From the NCBI RefSeq assembly GCF_016638705.1, contig NZ_CP067341.1:1987501-2051500 (forward strand): DNA of 64,000 bases, read 5' to 3'. The stretch comes from Lysinibacillus agricola (lineage in GTDB: Bacteria > Bacillota > Bacilli > Bacillales_A > Planococcaceae). How positions within the stretch are numbered: position 1 is the stretch's first letter; every line of letters begins with the position of its first letter. The notes beneath the pieces are model-generated. The model ran no database searches. It was not told the DNA's origin and saw only the letters and a list, made by a program, of their open reading frames with translations. A program made the position numbers and the translations under genes. Positions 44,791 to 54,458 of this stretch are shown here, in pieces.

Positions 44791-45875
44791 CTCACACAAA
44801 AATCGCAATTATTCCAGGGGATGGCATCGGAAAGGAAGTTATGGAAGAAGCACTAAAGATACTAAATTCTCTTCAGGAACACGATTCGTCTTTACAAATA
44901 GAAACAACCATTTTTCCTTGGAGCTCAGATTATTACCTTAAGCACGGCCGAATGATGCCATGCAATGCATTAGATATATTAAAAGAATTTGATGCGATAT
45001 TATTCGGGGCTATTGGAGATGCTCGTGTTCCTGATGACGTTACCGTATGGGAATTAATTATGCCGATACGAAAAAACTTCCAGCAATATGTTAATTTCCG
45101 TCCGATTAAATCATTACCTGGCATAGCCTCACCGCTTGCCAACGGAAGAGATATTGATTTTGTTATCTTCCGGGAAAATGCGGAGGGGGAATATTCCGAT
45201 AGTGGTGGTCGAATTTATCAAAATCAACCACAGGAAATGACCATTCAAAACACGATTATGACACGTATCGGAATTGAAAAAATTGTCCAAGCCGCCTGTG
45301 ATTATGCCTATAAAAATGGCAAAACAAAAATTACGAGTGCGACAAAATCGAATGCTATTATTCATTCAATGAAGTTCTGGGATGAGCATACTAGAAGAAT
45401 TCTTGCGCAAAGCTCAACAGCGCTAGAGCTAGAATCTATCTATATCGACGCTTTAGTAGCCTATTTCGTGGAGCGACCGCAAGATTTTCAGGTTGTTGTT
45501 GCCTCCAATTTATTCGGAGATATTTTATCAGATTTAGGGTCTGCCATTGTTGGTGGTCTTGGGTTGTCACCGTCAGCTAATTTAAATCCAGAAAAGGCAT
45601 TCCCGTCTATGTTTGAGCCTGTGCATGGGTCAGCACCAGATATTGCAGGAAAGGGTATAGCAAACCCAATTGCACAAATTTGGTCACTTGCTTTGTTGCT
45701 TGGACATATTGGGAGATCGGATTTAGAAGAGCTAATTGTTCATGCGATTGAGACGGTTCTTCGAGAAGGGATCGTGAAAACCGCAGATATTGGTGGACAG
45801 GCGACAACAGCACAAATGGGTGATGCGATTTGTCAGGAAATTATCAAAATGAATTTAGCGGCAAGGGGTGTATAG
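44787..45875 (+). CDS. Tartrate/D-malate/isopropylmalate-type dehydrogenase
   Basis: A 362-residue NAD-dependent beta-decarboxylating dehydrogenase. IIPGDGIGKEV starts the protein, FRENAEGEYSDSGG is the substrate loop, ASNLFGDILSDLG gives metal-binding Asp residues, and MFEPVHGSAPDIAGKGIANP closes the site. RENAEGEYSDSGG resembles the tartrate/D-malate dehydrogenase (YcsA/DmlA) branch rather than LeuB. Such enzymes turn 2-hydroxy-diacids into keto acids. The ATG overlaps the preceding stop (ATGA). Confidence 0.87.
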   Translation: MTHTKIAIIPGDGIGKEVMEEALKILNSLQEHDSSLQIETTIFPWSSDYYLKHGRMMPCNALDILKEFDAILFGAIGDARVPDDVTVWELIMPIRKNFQQYVNFRPIKSLPGIASPLANGRDIDFVIFRENAEGEYSDSGGRIYQNQPQEMTIQNTIMTRIGIEKIVQAACDYAYKNGKTKITSATKSNAIIHSMKFWDEHTRRILAQSSTALELESIYIDALVAYFVERPQDFQVVVASNLFGDILSDLGSAIVGGLGLSPSANLNPEKAFPSMFEPVHGSAPDIAGKGIANPIAQIWSLALLLGHIGRSDLEELIVHAIETVLREGIVKTADIGGQATTAQMGDAICQEIIKMNLAARGV

Positions 45876-45876
45876 C

Positions 45877-46623
45877 ATGGCAGTAGAACAACAGGTCATC
45901 ATCGTGACAGGTGCTGGCGGCGGTATGGGAAAAGCCATTATTCAGGAGCAGCTTGCAAAGGGCAATATTGTAGTTGGGCTCGATTTATCAGTAGCTTCTC
46001 TTAGCGATTTAGCGCAGGATGCCTTGCAATGCTTTGAAGTCAATGTCTTGCAAGAGGAGCATGTGAACGAAGTATTCAAGCAGGTTTTTGCCAAGTATGG
46101 ACGGATTGATGGACTTGTCAATGCGCTTGGTATAGCGCAGGCAGCAACACCAATTGAGCAAGTATCGATGGACGAGTGGAATCGGTTAATGGATGTCAAT
46201 GTTAAAAGCTTATTTATTACAACAAAGGCAGTCGTTCCTTATATGAAAGAGCGGCAAAAGGGCTCCATTGTAACAATCGCATCCATTTCTGCTGTACGTC
46301 CACGCCCAGGTTTGCAGGCTTATATTGCTTCTAAAGGGGCGGCAGAGAGCTTTACACGTGGTTTAGCTATTGAGCTAGCGCCGTTTCAATTACGTGTTAA
46401 CACGATTCACCCAGGGCCAGCTGATACACAGATGCTCAGTCAATTTACGGCACAAGGAGCAGACATCGAGCAAACAAAGCAAAGTGTCTTTGTTCAATCG
46501 GTCCCCCTTGGACGCTTAGTAGATCCATCAGACATTGCAGGAGCAGTAAGTTATTTACTCTCTGATGCAGCGAGTATGGTTACAGGAACGACATTACATG
46601 TAGACGGTGGTCGTGGACTATAG
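45877..46623 (+). CDS. Short-chain dehydrogenase/reductase
   Basis: A 248-residue SDR with TGAGGGMG (about residues 11-18), NALG in place of NNAG, Ser136/Ser138, Tyr149 and Lys153. It would oxidise an alcohol or reduce a ketone with NAD(P). The ATG at 45877 follows AAGGGG by 8 nt; an in-frame GTG overlaps the previous gene. Substrate unknown. It shares only its fold with the SDR at 1655. Confidence 0.87.
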   Translation: MAVEQQVIIVTGAGGGMGKAIIQEQLAKGNIVVGLDLSVASLSDLAQDALQCFEVNVLQEEHVNEVFKQVFAKYGRIDGLVNALGIAQAATPIEQVSMDEWNRLMDVNVKSLFITTKAVVPYMKERQKGSIVTIASISAVRPRPGLQAYIASKGAAESFTRGLAIELAPFQLRVNTIHPGPADTQMLSQFTAQGADIEQTKQSVFVQSVPLGRLVDPSDIAGAVSYLLSDAASMVTGTTLHVDGGRGL

Positions 46624-46633
46624 GAGGGATAAG

Positions 46634-48088
46634 GTGAAAAAAATTCCGATGTTGATAAATGGAGAGTGGGTTCACGCTAGTATGGAGGCATTATTAGATG
46701 TTATGAACCCCTCTACTGGTGAAGTCATTGCCCAAATTACGAATGCAAGTAAAACTCATGTCGACAAGGCTGTACGTGCTGCACGTGTAGCGTTTGAAAG
46801 TGAAGAGTGGCGGAAAATAAAGGCCTATGAACGAGGACAGCTACTTGTTGAATTTGCCCACTATATACGCAAGCATGCAGAGGAATGGAGTTTATTAGAA
46901 TGTCGTGATGTTGGAAAGCCGTTAACACAAGCGAGAGCAGATATTGAAGCAGCAGCTCGCTATTTTGAGTTTTTATGGGGAGCTGCTGATAAAGTAATGG
47001 GGGACACGATTCCCATTGAAGACGGCATTTTAAATGCGGTAGTGTTAGAGCCTGTCGGAATTACCGTACATATCGTGCCTTGGAATTATCCTATTCAAAT
47101 TACTGCGAGAAGTGTAGCGGCTGCCATTGCTACTGGCAATGCAGTAATTGTCAAAAGTGCGGAGGATACGCCATTAACTACACACGCCATAACGGAATGG
47201 TTTGCGGGTAAATTGCCAAGAGGTATTTTTCAGCATATTACAGGTTTAGGTCGTGAAGTTGGGCCATATTTAACATCTCATCCTGATATCAATCATATTA
47301 CGTTCACAGGCTCTGTTCCAACAGGCATTGCAGTGATGAAGTCAGCTGCTGAAAATGTTGTACCTGTAACGTTAGAGCTTGGTGGGAAATCACCAAATAT
47401 TGTTTTTGCGGACGCCAACATGGAGCAAGCACTTGATGGAGTTGTACGTGCCATTATTCAGAATGCCGGACAAACATGCTCAGCAGGGGCCAGATTACTT
47501 ATTGAAGAAAGTGTGAAAGAGACCTTTATCGCGCAATTAGTGCAAAAATTCCAAGCTTTAAAAGTTGGTCCGGGTGAGGCAGACGTTGATATGGGGCCAC
47601 TTCTAAATGAACGACAATATACGAAGATTTCAACACTGCTGCAAAAGGCGAAGGAAGATGGTTATGTGGTCACTGGTGGTGAAACACTGACGATTGAAGG
47701 CTATGAAAAGGGCTATTATGTTGAACCAACAATACTTGCAGGGGTAGAAGCAAATGATGCACTTGCACAGGAGGAAATATTCGGACCTGTGTTGACTGTA
47801 TTGACGTTTACGACGGTTGAGGAAGCAATTGCCTTAGCGAATAGTACAGACTACGGTTTAGTTGCAGGTGTGTGGTCAAAGGATATAGATACTGCCCATT
47901 ATGTCGCAAGTCGAGTGCAGGCTGGACAAGTGTTTATCAATAATTATGGAGCAGCAGGCGGAATTCAAATGCCGTTTGGTGGCTATAAAAAGAGCGGTAT
48001 TGGTCGAGAAAAAGGTTTTGTGGCGTTAAGAAATTATACGCAAATGAAAAATATCGCAATACGCTATGCACCACCAAATCAAATATGA
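46634..48088 (+). CDS. Aldehyde dehydrogenase
   Basis: A 484-residue NAD(P)-dependent aldehyde dehydrogenase. Asn151 (WNYP), Lys174, Glu248 (LELGGKSPN) and catalytic Cys282 (GQTCSAG) are all in place. The TFTGSVPTG loop binds the cofactor. It resembles betaine-aldehyde and gamma-aminobutyraldehyde dehydrogenases, which act on amino-aldehydes, but this is not specific. The start is GTG at 46634 with TAGGAGGG 5-6 nt upstream. Confidence 0.9.
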   Translation: MKKIPMLINGEWVHASMEALLDVMNPSTGEVIAQITNASKTHVDKAVRAARVAFESEEWRKIKAYERGQLLVEFAHYIRKHAEEWSLLECRDVGKPLTQARADIEAAARYFEFLWGAADKVMGDTIPIEDGILNAVVLEPVGITVHIVPWNYPIQITARSVAAAIATGNAVIVKSAEDTPLTTHAITEWFAGKLPRGIFQHITGLGREVGPYLTSHPDINHITFTGSVPTGIAVMKSAAENVVPVTLELGGKSPNIVFADANMEQALDGVVRAIIQNAGQTCSAGARLLIEESVKETFIAQLVQKFQALKVGPGEADVDMGPLLNERQYTKISTLLQKAKEDGYVVTGGETLTIEGYEKGYYVEPTILAGVEANDALAQEEIFGPVLTVLTFTTVEEAIALANSTDYGLVAGVWSKDIDTAHYVASRVQAGQVFINNYGAAGGIQMPFGGYKKSGIGREKGFVALRNYTQMKNIAIRYAPPNQI

Positions 48089-48103
48089 GATGGAGGAATG
48101 CAT

Positions 48104-49132
48104 ATGGATCAGTCAAAAGAAAATCAGGTGCTCCTAGAGGTAAATCATTTAAAAATAAAATTCCATTTAAAAAATGGTCAGCAGGCGAAAGTTGTTGATG
48201 ATGTGAGCTTTGCCATTCGTAAGGGAGAGACGGTTGCGCTTGTAGGTGAGTCTGGAAGCGGTAAAAGTATTACATCGTTATCCATTATGCGGTTACTGCC
48301 CATACCACCAGGAGAAATTACAGCTGGTACGATTAAATTGAATGGTAAAAATCTCTTAGACTATAAAAATAAAGAGATGAGCAATATAAGAGGCAAGGAA
48401 ATTAGTATGATTTTTCAAGAGCCGATGACATCATTAGATCCAGTTTTTACAATCGCTAATCAAATGATGGAAGGAATTCGTAGGCATCAAGGGATTTCAA
48501 AAAAAGAAGCGAGGGAGAAATCTCTACAACTCTTAAAAGAAGTTGGTATTGCCAATGCAGAAAAGGTTATTGCTGAATATCCGCATCAATTATCAGGTGG
48601 TATGCGTCAGCGTGTCATGATTGCGATTGCCATGTCCAATAACCCTCAGTTGCTGATTGCTGATGAGCCGACAACGGCACTTGATGTAACAGTACAAGCA
48701 CAAATTTTAAAGCTTATGATGAAGATGAAGGAAGAACATCATTCGGCTATATTATTTATTACGCATGATATGAGCGTTGTAGCGGAAACGGCAGACCGAG
48801 TTATGGTCATGTATGCAGGACAAATCGTAGAAGAAGCACCCGTGCGAGAGCTTTTTATGAATCCAAAGCATCCGTATACATCTGCTCTTTTAAAAACAAT
48901 GCCTAATCTAGACGCAGATGTTAAAAGGTTGCCGTCAATCCCAGGCACTGTTCCACCAGCTTATGCGTTACCAGAGGGCTGTCGCTTTGCACCACGCTGT
49001 CCATTTGCGATGGAACGATGCCATGAGGTGCAGCCTGAGGTAATCCATATTCAAGACGAGCATAAAGTGCGCTGTCATTTATTCACGGAGAAGGGGGCGC
49101 TTGATTATGACGAAGAAAGAAGTTTTGCTTGA
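48104..49132 (+). CDS. Peptide ABC transporter ATP-binding protein (OppD/DppD type)
   Basis: A 342-residue ATPase with Walker A GESGSGKS, the ABC signature LSGGMRQR, Walker B LLIADEPTTALD and the C-terminal oligopeptide_HTH-type segment CRFAPRCPFAMERC, which in this family carries an iron-sulfur-like Cys pattern. It is one of two ATPases of the importer. The ATG at 48104 lies 7 nt behind GGAGG. Its 3' end overlaps the next gene by 26 nt. Confidence 0.92.
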   Translation: MDQSKENQVLLEVNHLKIKFHLKNGQQAKVVDDVSFAIRKGETVALVGESGSGKSITSLSIMRLLPIPPGEITAGTIKLNGKNLLDYKNKEMSNIRGKEISMIFQEPMTSLDPVFTIANQMMEGIRRHQGISKKEAREKSLQLLKEVGIANAEKVIAEYPHQLSGGMRQRVMIAIAMSNNPQLLIADEPTTALDVTVQAQILKLMMKMKEEHHSAILFITHDMSVVAETADRVMVMYAGQIVEEAPVRELFMNPKHPYTSALLKTMPNLDADVKRLPSIPGTVPPAYALPEGCRFAPRCPFAMERCHEVQPEVIHIQDEHKVRCHLFTEKGALDYDEERSFA

Positions 49133-50084
49133 AATTAATCATTTAAAAGCCTACTTTCCTGTGAAACGTAAGTCGATGAAGGAAGAGAAAAAGGTCATTA
49201 AAGCAGTCGATGATATTTCTCTTGAAATTTTCCGTGGCGAGACACTTGGTATCGTTGGAGAATCCGGCTCAGGGAAATCGACGTTTGGTCGAACTATTTT
49301 AAAACTCGTTGAACCGACCGAGGGAGAAATTTTCTATAAAGGACAGCCCATTCAGCAGTTAAAGGGAAGTAAGCTGCAAACCTATCGTAATCAAATGCAA
49401 ATGATTTTTCAGGATCCTTTTGCATCACTCAATCCTCGTATGCGAATAGGTGCCATTATCGAAGAGCCGATGAAGCTACAATTAACATTAACGAAAGAGC
49501 AACGCAAAGAACGTGTAAAGGAGCTTTTACAAAAGGTTGGTTTACCAGAAGATGCTATGCAAAAGTTCCCGCATGAATTTTCCGGCGGCCAAAGACAACG
49601 AATCGGGATTGCGCGGGCGCTTGCTATTCATCCAGAGTTCATTATTGCAGATGAGCCTGTGTCTGCACTAGATGTTTCGGTGCAGTCACAGGTCTTGAAC
49701 TTAATGATGGATTTACAGGATGAATTTCATTTGACCTATTTATTTATTTCACATGATTTAAGCGTTGTGAAACATATTAGCGATCGAGTGGCTGTCTTGT
49801 ATTTAGGGAGGGTAGTGGAAATTGGCGCAAAGAAAGAATTATATGCGAATCCTCTGCATCCATATACGCAGGCATTGCTATCAGCCATTCCAATTATCAA
49901 TTTTGATAAACCGAAACAAGAAATATCGTTACAGGGAGAATTGCCAAGCCCTATGAATCCTCCTGTAGGTTGTGTGTTTCATACACGTTGTCCATATGTG
50001 ATGGAAAGATGTCATCAGGAGCGACCTGTGCTTCAGGAAGAAAATATACAACAACGGGTAGCGTGCTTTTTATATGATAAGTAA
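49107..50084 (+). CDS. Peptide ABC transporter ATP-binding protein (OppF/DppF type)
   Basis: A 325-residue ATPase with Walker A GESGSGKST, signature FSGGQRQR, Walker B FIIADEPVSALD and the C-terminal CVFHTRCPYVMERC segment. It pairs with the preceding ATPase to energise uptake. The ATG at 49107 follows AAGGGGG; the overlap with the previous gene ensures equal synthesis. Confidence 0.92.
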   Translation: MTKKEVLLEINHLKAYFPVKRKSMKEEKKVIKAVDDISLEIFRGETLGIVGESGSGKSTFGRTILKLVEPTEGEIFYKGQPIQQLKGSKLQTYRNQMQMIFQDPFASLNPRMRIGAIIEEPMKLQLTLTKEQRKERVKELLQKVGLPEDAMQKFPHEFSGGQRQRIGIARALAIHPEFIIADEPVSALDVSVQSQVLNLMMDLQDEFHLTYLFISHDLSVVKHISDRVAVLYLGRVVEIGAKKELYANPLHPYTQALLSAIPIINFDKPKQEISLQGELPSPMNPPVGCVFHTRCPYVMERCHQERPVLQEENIQQRVACFLYDK

Positions 50085-50121
50085 ACTGAAAATTTTGTTT
50101 TCGTAGAGTGAGGTGTGTATT

Positions 50122-51093
50122 ATGTTTGGAAATATTACAGATGTGCCTGGAGTTAAGGTTGGGCATGCAGAAAATAGTGAAGGAATTACTGGCTGTACAG
50201 CGATTTTAGTGGAAAATGGTGCAGTTTGCGGTGTCGATGTAAGAGGTTCTGCACCAGGCACTCGAGAGACTGATGCACTTGATCCTATTAACGAAATTAA
50301 TCATGTACATGGGATTTGCTTGTCCGGAGGAAGTGCATTCGGATTGGATGCTGCGACAGGAGTCATGCAATTTTTAGAGGAGCAGGGTATTGGTGTGGAT
50401 GCAGGTGTTGCTACCATTCCAATTGTTCCTAGTGCTGTACTGTTCGATCTATTTATCGGTGATCCAAAGACAAGACCTACTGCTCGAATGGGCTATGAAG
50501 CAGCTAAGAGTGCGGTTATTGGTCCATTTGCAAATGGTAATACAGGAGCCGGTTATGGTGCGACGATAGGTAAATTGGCAGGTCCTCAATTTTGTATGAA
50601 AGGGGGGCTAGGTAGTGCCTCTATAGCTGGCAAAGAGGGTGTTGTTGTTGGCGCCATTGTGGCTGTCAACGCTGTTGGGGATGTAAAAGATCCTAATACA
50701 AGAGAAACACTAGCAGGTGCAAGGAATCCGAAAACAGGGGAATGGATTGATTGCTGTGCTTATTTAGAAGAGTATGTGCAATCGGAAGCATTGTCTGGTA
50801 CGAATACGACAATCGGTGTCATTGCAGTGAATGCCAGGCTGACAAAAGCAGAGGCGAAAAAAATAGCTCAGCTTACACAAAATGCTCTCGCACGGACGAT
50901 TTATCCTGTTCACACAATGCTGGATGGAGATACGATTTTCGTGCTAGGTACAGGAGATAAAACATATCCAGTTGACTATTTGGGCCATTTGGCTACGAGA
51001 GCTATGGAGGTAGCGATCATTGCTGGCATTAAAGCTGCTGATAAATTAGATGAAGTAGAAAGCTTTAAAAGCATTCAAATAATGAGCACATAG
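50122..51093 (+). CDS. P1 family peptidase / NylC-like self-cleaving amidase
   Basis: A 323-residue N-terminal-nucleophile hydrolase of the P1 (DmpA/BapA, S58) family. The segment LSGTNTTIGVIAVNAR at about 224-239 aligns with the NylC autocleavage site, so Asn228-Thr229 is the likely processing bond and Thr229 the nucleophile. NylC opens nylon oligomers; DmpA-type enzymes cut beta-aminopeptides and D-amino acid amides. Its place between importer ATPases and binding protein says it acts on the imported substrate. The ATG at 50122 follows GAGGTG. Confidence 0.85.
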   Translation: MFGNITDVPGVKVGHAENSEGITGCTAILVENGAVCGVDVRGSAPGTRETDALDPINEINHVHGICLSGGSAFGLDAATGVMQFLEEQGIGVDAGVATIPIVPSAVLFDLFIGDPKTRPTARMGYEAAKSAVIGPFANGNTGAGYGATIGKLAGPQFCMKGGLGSASIAGKEGVVVGAIVAVNAVGDVKDPNTRETLAGARNPKTGEWIDCCAYLEEYVQSEALSGTNTTIGVIAVNARLTKAEAKKIAQLTQNALARTIYPVHTMLDGDTIFVLGTGDKTYPVDYLGHLATRAMEVAIIAGIKAADKLDEVESFKSIQIMST

Positions 51094-51111
51094 GGGATAG
51101 GGGGAAATGAC

Positions 51112-52659
51112 ATGAGGCTGAAGAACAATTGGTTGATACTGTTGTTGATATTGATAGTAGGTTTACTAATAAGTGCCTGTTCAAATGATGACGGAAAAGA
51201 TGCAAGTTCTGGTGGAAAGTCAGTAGCAGATTTACCTCAAGACATCGTAGTCCGTGTTAATGATGATCCAGATTTTTTAGATCCACATAAGGCAACAGCA
51301 TCTATTTCGTACCAAATGATTCTTAATATTTTTGAAGGACTAATGGCACCGGAAACAGATGGAACTTTAATAGAAGGGTTAGCCGAAAGCTATGCAATAT
51401 CTGAAGATGGTTTAACATACACATTCAATATTCGTCCGGGAGTGAAATTTCATAATGGTGAGGATTTAACTGTTGAGGATATTCAGTATTCATTTGATCG
51501 TTTAATGGGGAAAAACGGTGGTGAAAAGATGTCAAACAGCTTTGATAATGTTGCCTCAACAGAAGCACCAGATGCTAATACATTTGTGATCAAGCTAAAA
51601 GAGCCGAACTCTAACTTCTTATATTCATTAACTGCTCGACAATCAGCTATCTTACCAAAAAGCAATGATGGAAAGCATAATGAAAACCCGATAGGTACGG
51701 GACCGTTTGCTTATGTAAAATACTCTCCAGGTACTAATTTAGAATTGAAGAAAAATGAACACTACTGGAAGGAAGGGTTACCATACTTGAACAAAGTAAC
51801 GTTTACCTTCCAATCGGATGATCAAGCAGCGATTATGAGTTTAATGGCCAATGAAGTCGATTTAACGAGTGTACCTTGGCAGCGCGTAAGTGAAGTAGGA
51901 GATAACTATAACTTATCTCATCAAAATAATAACTCATCATTAATCGTTACATTTAATGAAACGAAAGCACCTTTTGATAATGTAAAGGTGCGTCAAGCCA
52001 TTAACTACGCGGTTAGTAAGTCCGATATTATTGACTCAGTGTTTGCAGGCTATGCTGTACCACTTGGTTCAAATATGAGTCCGGCGATGGGGGACTATCA
52101 AAAGAAAGGCTTAGAAAATATGTATAAGCGTGATGTGGAAAAAGCCAAAGCATTATTAGCAGGAGCGGGCTATCCAAATGGCTTTAAAACAAAAATTACA
52201 GTGTCTTCGCATAATGATATGTATTCAAATATCGCGCAAATCGTAGCGGCTAATTTAAAGGAAATCGGTATTGATGTGGAAATTGAGGTTGTAGAATGGG
52301 GCATTTGGCTAGACCGAGTTTACTTTGGACGCGACTATCAAATGACAACGATCGATTTAACAGGTCGTGCATCTGCCTATGAAATTTTAAATGATTACAT
52401 TTCAACGAATGATAGTGAAAACTTTTTCAAATTTAAAAATGATGAATACGACAAAATTATGGCAGACGTTTTAAAGGAAAGAGATCAGGCAAAACAAATT
52501 GACTATTACCATCGTGCACAGGAAATTTTAGCTGAGCAGGCAGCAGCGGTATACATCGCAGATTATCAAATTGTTTGGGGCTCTAAAAAGCAAATTGCTG
52601 GATTAAAGAGTTATCCATTCTGGTTCCATGATATGTCTGAGGTTAAAATTTCTAACTAG
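51112..52659 (+). CDS. Peptide-type substrate-binding lipoprotein (SBP_bac_5)
   Basis: A 515-residue extracytoplasmic binding protein. A lipoprotein signal with lipobox LISAC puts the lipid-modified Cys at residue 23. The body shows family motifs LDPHKATASISYQ, ISEDGLTYTFNIRPGVKFHNG, and VRQAINYAV. It captures peptides or peptide-like compounds and hands them to the permeases coded next. Full length for the family. Confidence 0.93.
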   Translation: MRLKNNWLILLLILIVGLLISACSNDDGKDASSGGKSVADLPQDIVVRVNDDPDFLDPHKATASISYQMILNIFEGLMAPETDGTLIEGLAESYAISEDGLTYTFNIRPGVKFHNGEDLTVEDIQYSFDRLMGKNGGEKMSNSFDNVASTEAPDANTFVIKLKEPNSNFLYSLTARQSAILPKSNDGKHNENPIGTGPFAYVKYSPGTNLELKKNEHYWKEGLPYLNKVTFTFQSDDQAAIMSLMANEVDLTSVPWQRVSEVGDNYNLSHQNNNSSLIVTFNETKAPFDNVKVRQAINYAVSKSDIIDSVFAGYAVPLGSNMSPAMGDYQKKGLENMYKRDVEKAKALLAGAGYPNGFKTKITVSSHNDMYSNIAQIVAANLKEIGIDVEIEVVEWGIWLDRVYFGRDYQMTTIDLTGRASAYEILNDYISTNDSENFFKFKNDEYDKIMADVLKERDQAKQIDYYHRAQEILAEQAAAVYIADYQIVWGSKKQIAGLKSYPFWFHDMSEVKISN

Positions 52660-52676
52660 AAAGGGATGAGTGCTTG

Positions 52677-53618
52677 ATGATGTATATTATACGTCGGTTC
52701 ATCCTGTTAATAACAACCATCCTTCTAGTTTCGATGATTACATTCGGTGTTTTTCAAATTTTACCTGGTGATCCGGTTCGGACAATGTTAGGCACCGAAG
52801 CGGATCCCACACAAATTGAAAATTTGCGATCAGAGCTTGGCTTGAATCGCCCCCTTTATGAGCAATATATGGATTGGATGAAGGGATTATTGACAGGGGA
52901 ATTAGGAAATTCCATTCGTTTTTCAATGCCAGTAAAAGAATTATTATTTGACAGACTTCCTGTCACGATGTCATTGGCTGGGCTCACCCTCTTAATGGTG
53001 TTAATCATTTCCTTACCATTAGGGATGTTTGCGGCGAGAAGACAAAATAAGCTCAGTGATGTGTCGCTGTCGACAGTGACGCAAGTTGGCATGGCCATTC
53101 CTTCTTTCTGGCTTGGCATGATACTCATTTTATATATTGGCATGCAGTTCAGCTTCTTTAAAATAAGTGGGTATATTCCGTGGACGCAAAGTGTAGCAGG
53201 AGCGCTAAGTACGCTCATTCTCCCAGCATTAACAATTGCGATTCCGCAAATTGCGGTCAATTTTCGTTATGTTCGTACAGCCATTTTAGAGCAAGTTCAG
53301 CTCGATTATGTGCGTACGATTCGCAGTAAAGGGATGTCTGAGCAAAATGTTATGTATAAGCATGTCTTAAAAAATTCGATGATTCCAATATTAACGGTAT
53401 TTGGATTGATCATGGCTGAAGTTGTTGCTGGAACGATTATTGTGGAGCAAGTATTTTCGCTACCGGGTGTCGGTCAACTCCTCATCACGGCTATAAGTAA
53501 TCGTGATTTTCCATTAGTACAGGGAATCGTGATGTATATTACTGTTGCGGTGGTCATGATCAATTTTATGGTCGATATTTTATATTCTGTGTTAGATCCT
53601 AGAATCCGATTACGATGA
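52677..53618 (+). CDS. Peptide ABC transporter permease (DppB type)
   Basis: A 313-residue inner-membrane permease with six predicted helices. It opens FILLITTILLVSMITFGVF and carries the EAA loop RTIRSKGMSEQNVMYKHVLKN. The cytoplasmic loop contacts the ATPases. The start is one of three consecutive candidate codons; I took the first ATG behind AAGGGATGAG. It begins 17 nt after the binding protein. Confidence 0.92.
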   Translation: MMYIIRRFILLITTILLVSMITFGVFQILPGDPVRTMLGTEADPTQIENLRSELGLNRPLYEQYMDWMKGLLTGELGNSIRFSMPVKELLFDRLPVTMSLAGLTLLMVLIISLPLGMFAARRQNKLSDVSLSTVTQVGMAIPSFWLGMILILYIGMQFSFFKISGYIPWTQSVAGALSTLILPALTIAIPQIAVNFRYVRTAILEQVQLDYVRTIRSKGMSEQNVMYKHVLKNSMIPILTVFGLIMAEVVAGTIIVEQVFSLPGVGQLLITAISNRDFPLVQGIVMYITVAVVMINFMVDILYSVLDPRIRLR

Positions 53619-53630
53619 AAGGTGGATACG

Positions 53631-54458
53631 ATGAAAAATATACAAAGGTACATGAAAAATATCAATTTAATCATTGGTCTACTAGTCATTGTCGGTTTTC
53701 TAATCGTAATGATTATCAGCTTTTTTTATACACCGCATGATGTGAACTCGATGAATATACCTCAAAAATTACGTAGCCCAAGTAGTGATTATCTTTTTGG
53801 TACGGATGAATTTGGTCGTGATATTTTTAGCCGTATTATGAAAGGGACACAAACGGCCTTTACAGTCGGACTACTAACGGTATTTATCGGAACAATTTTT
53901 GGTATTTTAATTGGGGGGATAGCGGGGTATGTAGGAGGCTGGATCGATGAAATTTTTATGCGTATGATGGATGCATTAATGGCCTTTCCAGGAATTATAT
54001 TAGCTTTAATGCTCGTTGCGGTATTTGGGCCAGGGATTGTTAATACTGCTATTGCATTAGGCATTATTGCTATACCGGCCATTGCTAGAATTGCGCGTAG
54101 TGGATTCGTCCAACATCGTGACACTGAATATGTCTTAGCAGCAAAGTTAATCGGCGCAAAACCTTATAGCATAATGTTTCGCCATATATTACCCAATATT
54201 TCATCGCAGATTATCGTCGCCGCAACTGTAACCTTTGCAACTGCGATGCTTGCGGAGGCGGCACTGAGTTATTTAGGGCTTGGAGTGCAGCCACCAAACC
54301 CTAGTTGGGGACGAATGTTAAAAGATTCACAAGCTTATTTAGTTGGAGCCCCTTGGTACACTTATGCACCAGGTGGGGCCATTACAGTACTTGTATTAGG
54401 TTTGTATATGCTTAGCAATGCATTACGCGATTTTATGGATCCACGTTCAAAAGCGTAA
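53631..54458 (+). CDS. Peptide ABC transporter permease (DppC type)
   Basis: A 275-residue permease, the second membrane subunit. TPHDVNSMNIPQKLRSPSSD, YLFGTDEFGRDIFSR is the conserved N-terminal portion, and AAKLIGAKPYSIMFRHILPN is the EAA loop. With 48104-53618 it completes an importer (two ATPases, binding protein, two permeases). The ATG at 53631 follows AAAGGTGG. Its 3' end overlaps the convergent PucR gene by 12 nt. Confidence 0.92.
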   Translation: MKNIQRYMKNINLIIGLLVIVGFLIVMIISFFYTPHDVNSMNIPQKLRSPSSDYLFGTDEFGRDIFSRIMKGTQTAFTVGLLTVFIGTIFGILIGGIAGYVGGWIDEIFMRMMDALMAFPGIILALMLVAVFGPGIVNTAIALGIIAIPAIARIARSGFVQHRDTEYVLAAKLIGAKPYSIMFRHILPNISSQIIVAATVTFATAMLAEAALSYLGLGVQPPNPSWGRMLKDSQAYLVGAPWYTYAPGGAITVLVLGLYMLSNALRDFMDPRSKA

